Positions 30,995-31,102 of a DNA stretch of 31,102 nt are shown here, one piece after another. Positions within the stretch are counted from its first letter, which is position 1, and the number at the start of each line of letters is the position of its first letter. The stretch lies in the NCBI GenBank assembly GCA_002441265.1, contig DJVQ01000001.1, positions 40,779 through 71,880 on the forward strand, read 5' to 3'. The position numbers and the translations under genes were made by a program. Under the pieces are notes generated by a model that saw only the letters and a list, made by a program, of their open reading frames with translations, was not told the DNA's origin and did not search any database. The DNA comes from Syntrophaceae bacterium UBA6252. GTDB lineage: Bacteria; Desulfobacterota; Syntrophia; Syntrophales; UBA6807.

Positions 30995-31102
30995 AGAATT
31001 CTTAAAAAGTCCACAAACGCTTTTTCGAACGGCAAAGTAAAAAGCTCCTGAGGCAAGGCGCCCGAATCCCGAGGACTGAGGCGTACTTTCGGTACGCCGC
31101 AG
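30995..31102. repeat. Right-edge intergenic repeat (partial)
   Basis: Non-coding sequence with a perfect 7-bp hairpin near the end (ggcgtac/gtacgcc around 31081-31099) and phrases such as caaagtaaaaagctcc and gaggcgtac that I associate with a family of dispersed intergenic repeats in deltaproteobacterial genomes whose other end carries tttttacgacttcatcaa, as at 31-48. The element runs off the window, so its full form cannot be seen. Confidence 0.45.

Noticed and set aside
1..31102. CRISPR array, rRNA or tRNA genes
   Set aside because: No regularly spaced direct repeats and no recognisable rRNA or tRNA sequence were seen on either strand.

Overview
The window is GC-rich, densely coded DNA from what looks like a strictly anaerobic bacterium, most likely a Desulfobacterota/Syntrophia-type 'deltaproteobacterium'. 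The signs are an AMP-forming arylacetate-CoA ligase beside indolepyruvate:ferredoxin oxidoreductase, TRAP transport, rubrerythrin, a ferritin-like protein and a flavoredoxin-like protein, an MTH1187-type protein, and a fatty acyl-CoA dehydrogenase. This assignment is inference from gene content; there is no rRNA or tRNA in the window.

Layout. Positions 164-7012 hold an aryl-acid block on the + strand: paaK, then a short leader and terminator, then iorA-iorB and a three-gene TRAP transporter. Positions 7156-10241 (+) carry a PilZ protein, a DUF2959 lipoprotein, a PAS-GGDEF gene broken by one base, and a SYLF protein. Positions 10332-17062 (-) carry a ferritin-like protein, a flavin reductase, a small membrane protein, a large DUF748/AsmA-like protein, an AlaC-type aminotransferase and an MTH1187 protein. 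Rubrerythrin (17269, +) faces a minus-strand run (21383 to 17817) made of a small secreted protein and three tandem membrane-anchored paralogues of unknown function. Then come an IS5-type transposase remnant, an NCS2 permease coupled to a zinc alcohol dehydrogenase, a Na/Pi cotransporter-like protein (-), a HEAT-repeat membrane protein overlapping a CPBP protease, and an acyl-CoA dehydrogenase with an unknown neighbour (-).

The most interesting content is regulatory and was too short to be listed as genes. (1) A 25-residue leader peptide with four consecutive Trp codons (1525-1602), followed by an 11-bp terminator ending just before iorA, makes a trp-type attenuator on iorAB and the TRAP genes. 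Derepression on Trp starvation implies that this oxidoreductase runs in the biosynthetic direction, making indolepyruvate from imported and CoA-activated indoleacetate. (2) A 28-residue leader peptide with seven consecutive Ala codons (16606-16692, minus) precedes the aminotransferase. It is followed by six RNA segments that can pair 1:2, 2:3, 3:4, 4:5 and 5:6, where 3:4 and 5:6 are both terminators with U8 tracts. This reads as a two-terminator relay attenuator responding to charged tRNA-Ala.

Together these suggest an organism that uses ribosome-mediated attenuation for amino-acid genes outside the usual operons. All RNA pairings were read by eye; no folding or database search was run.
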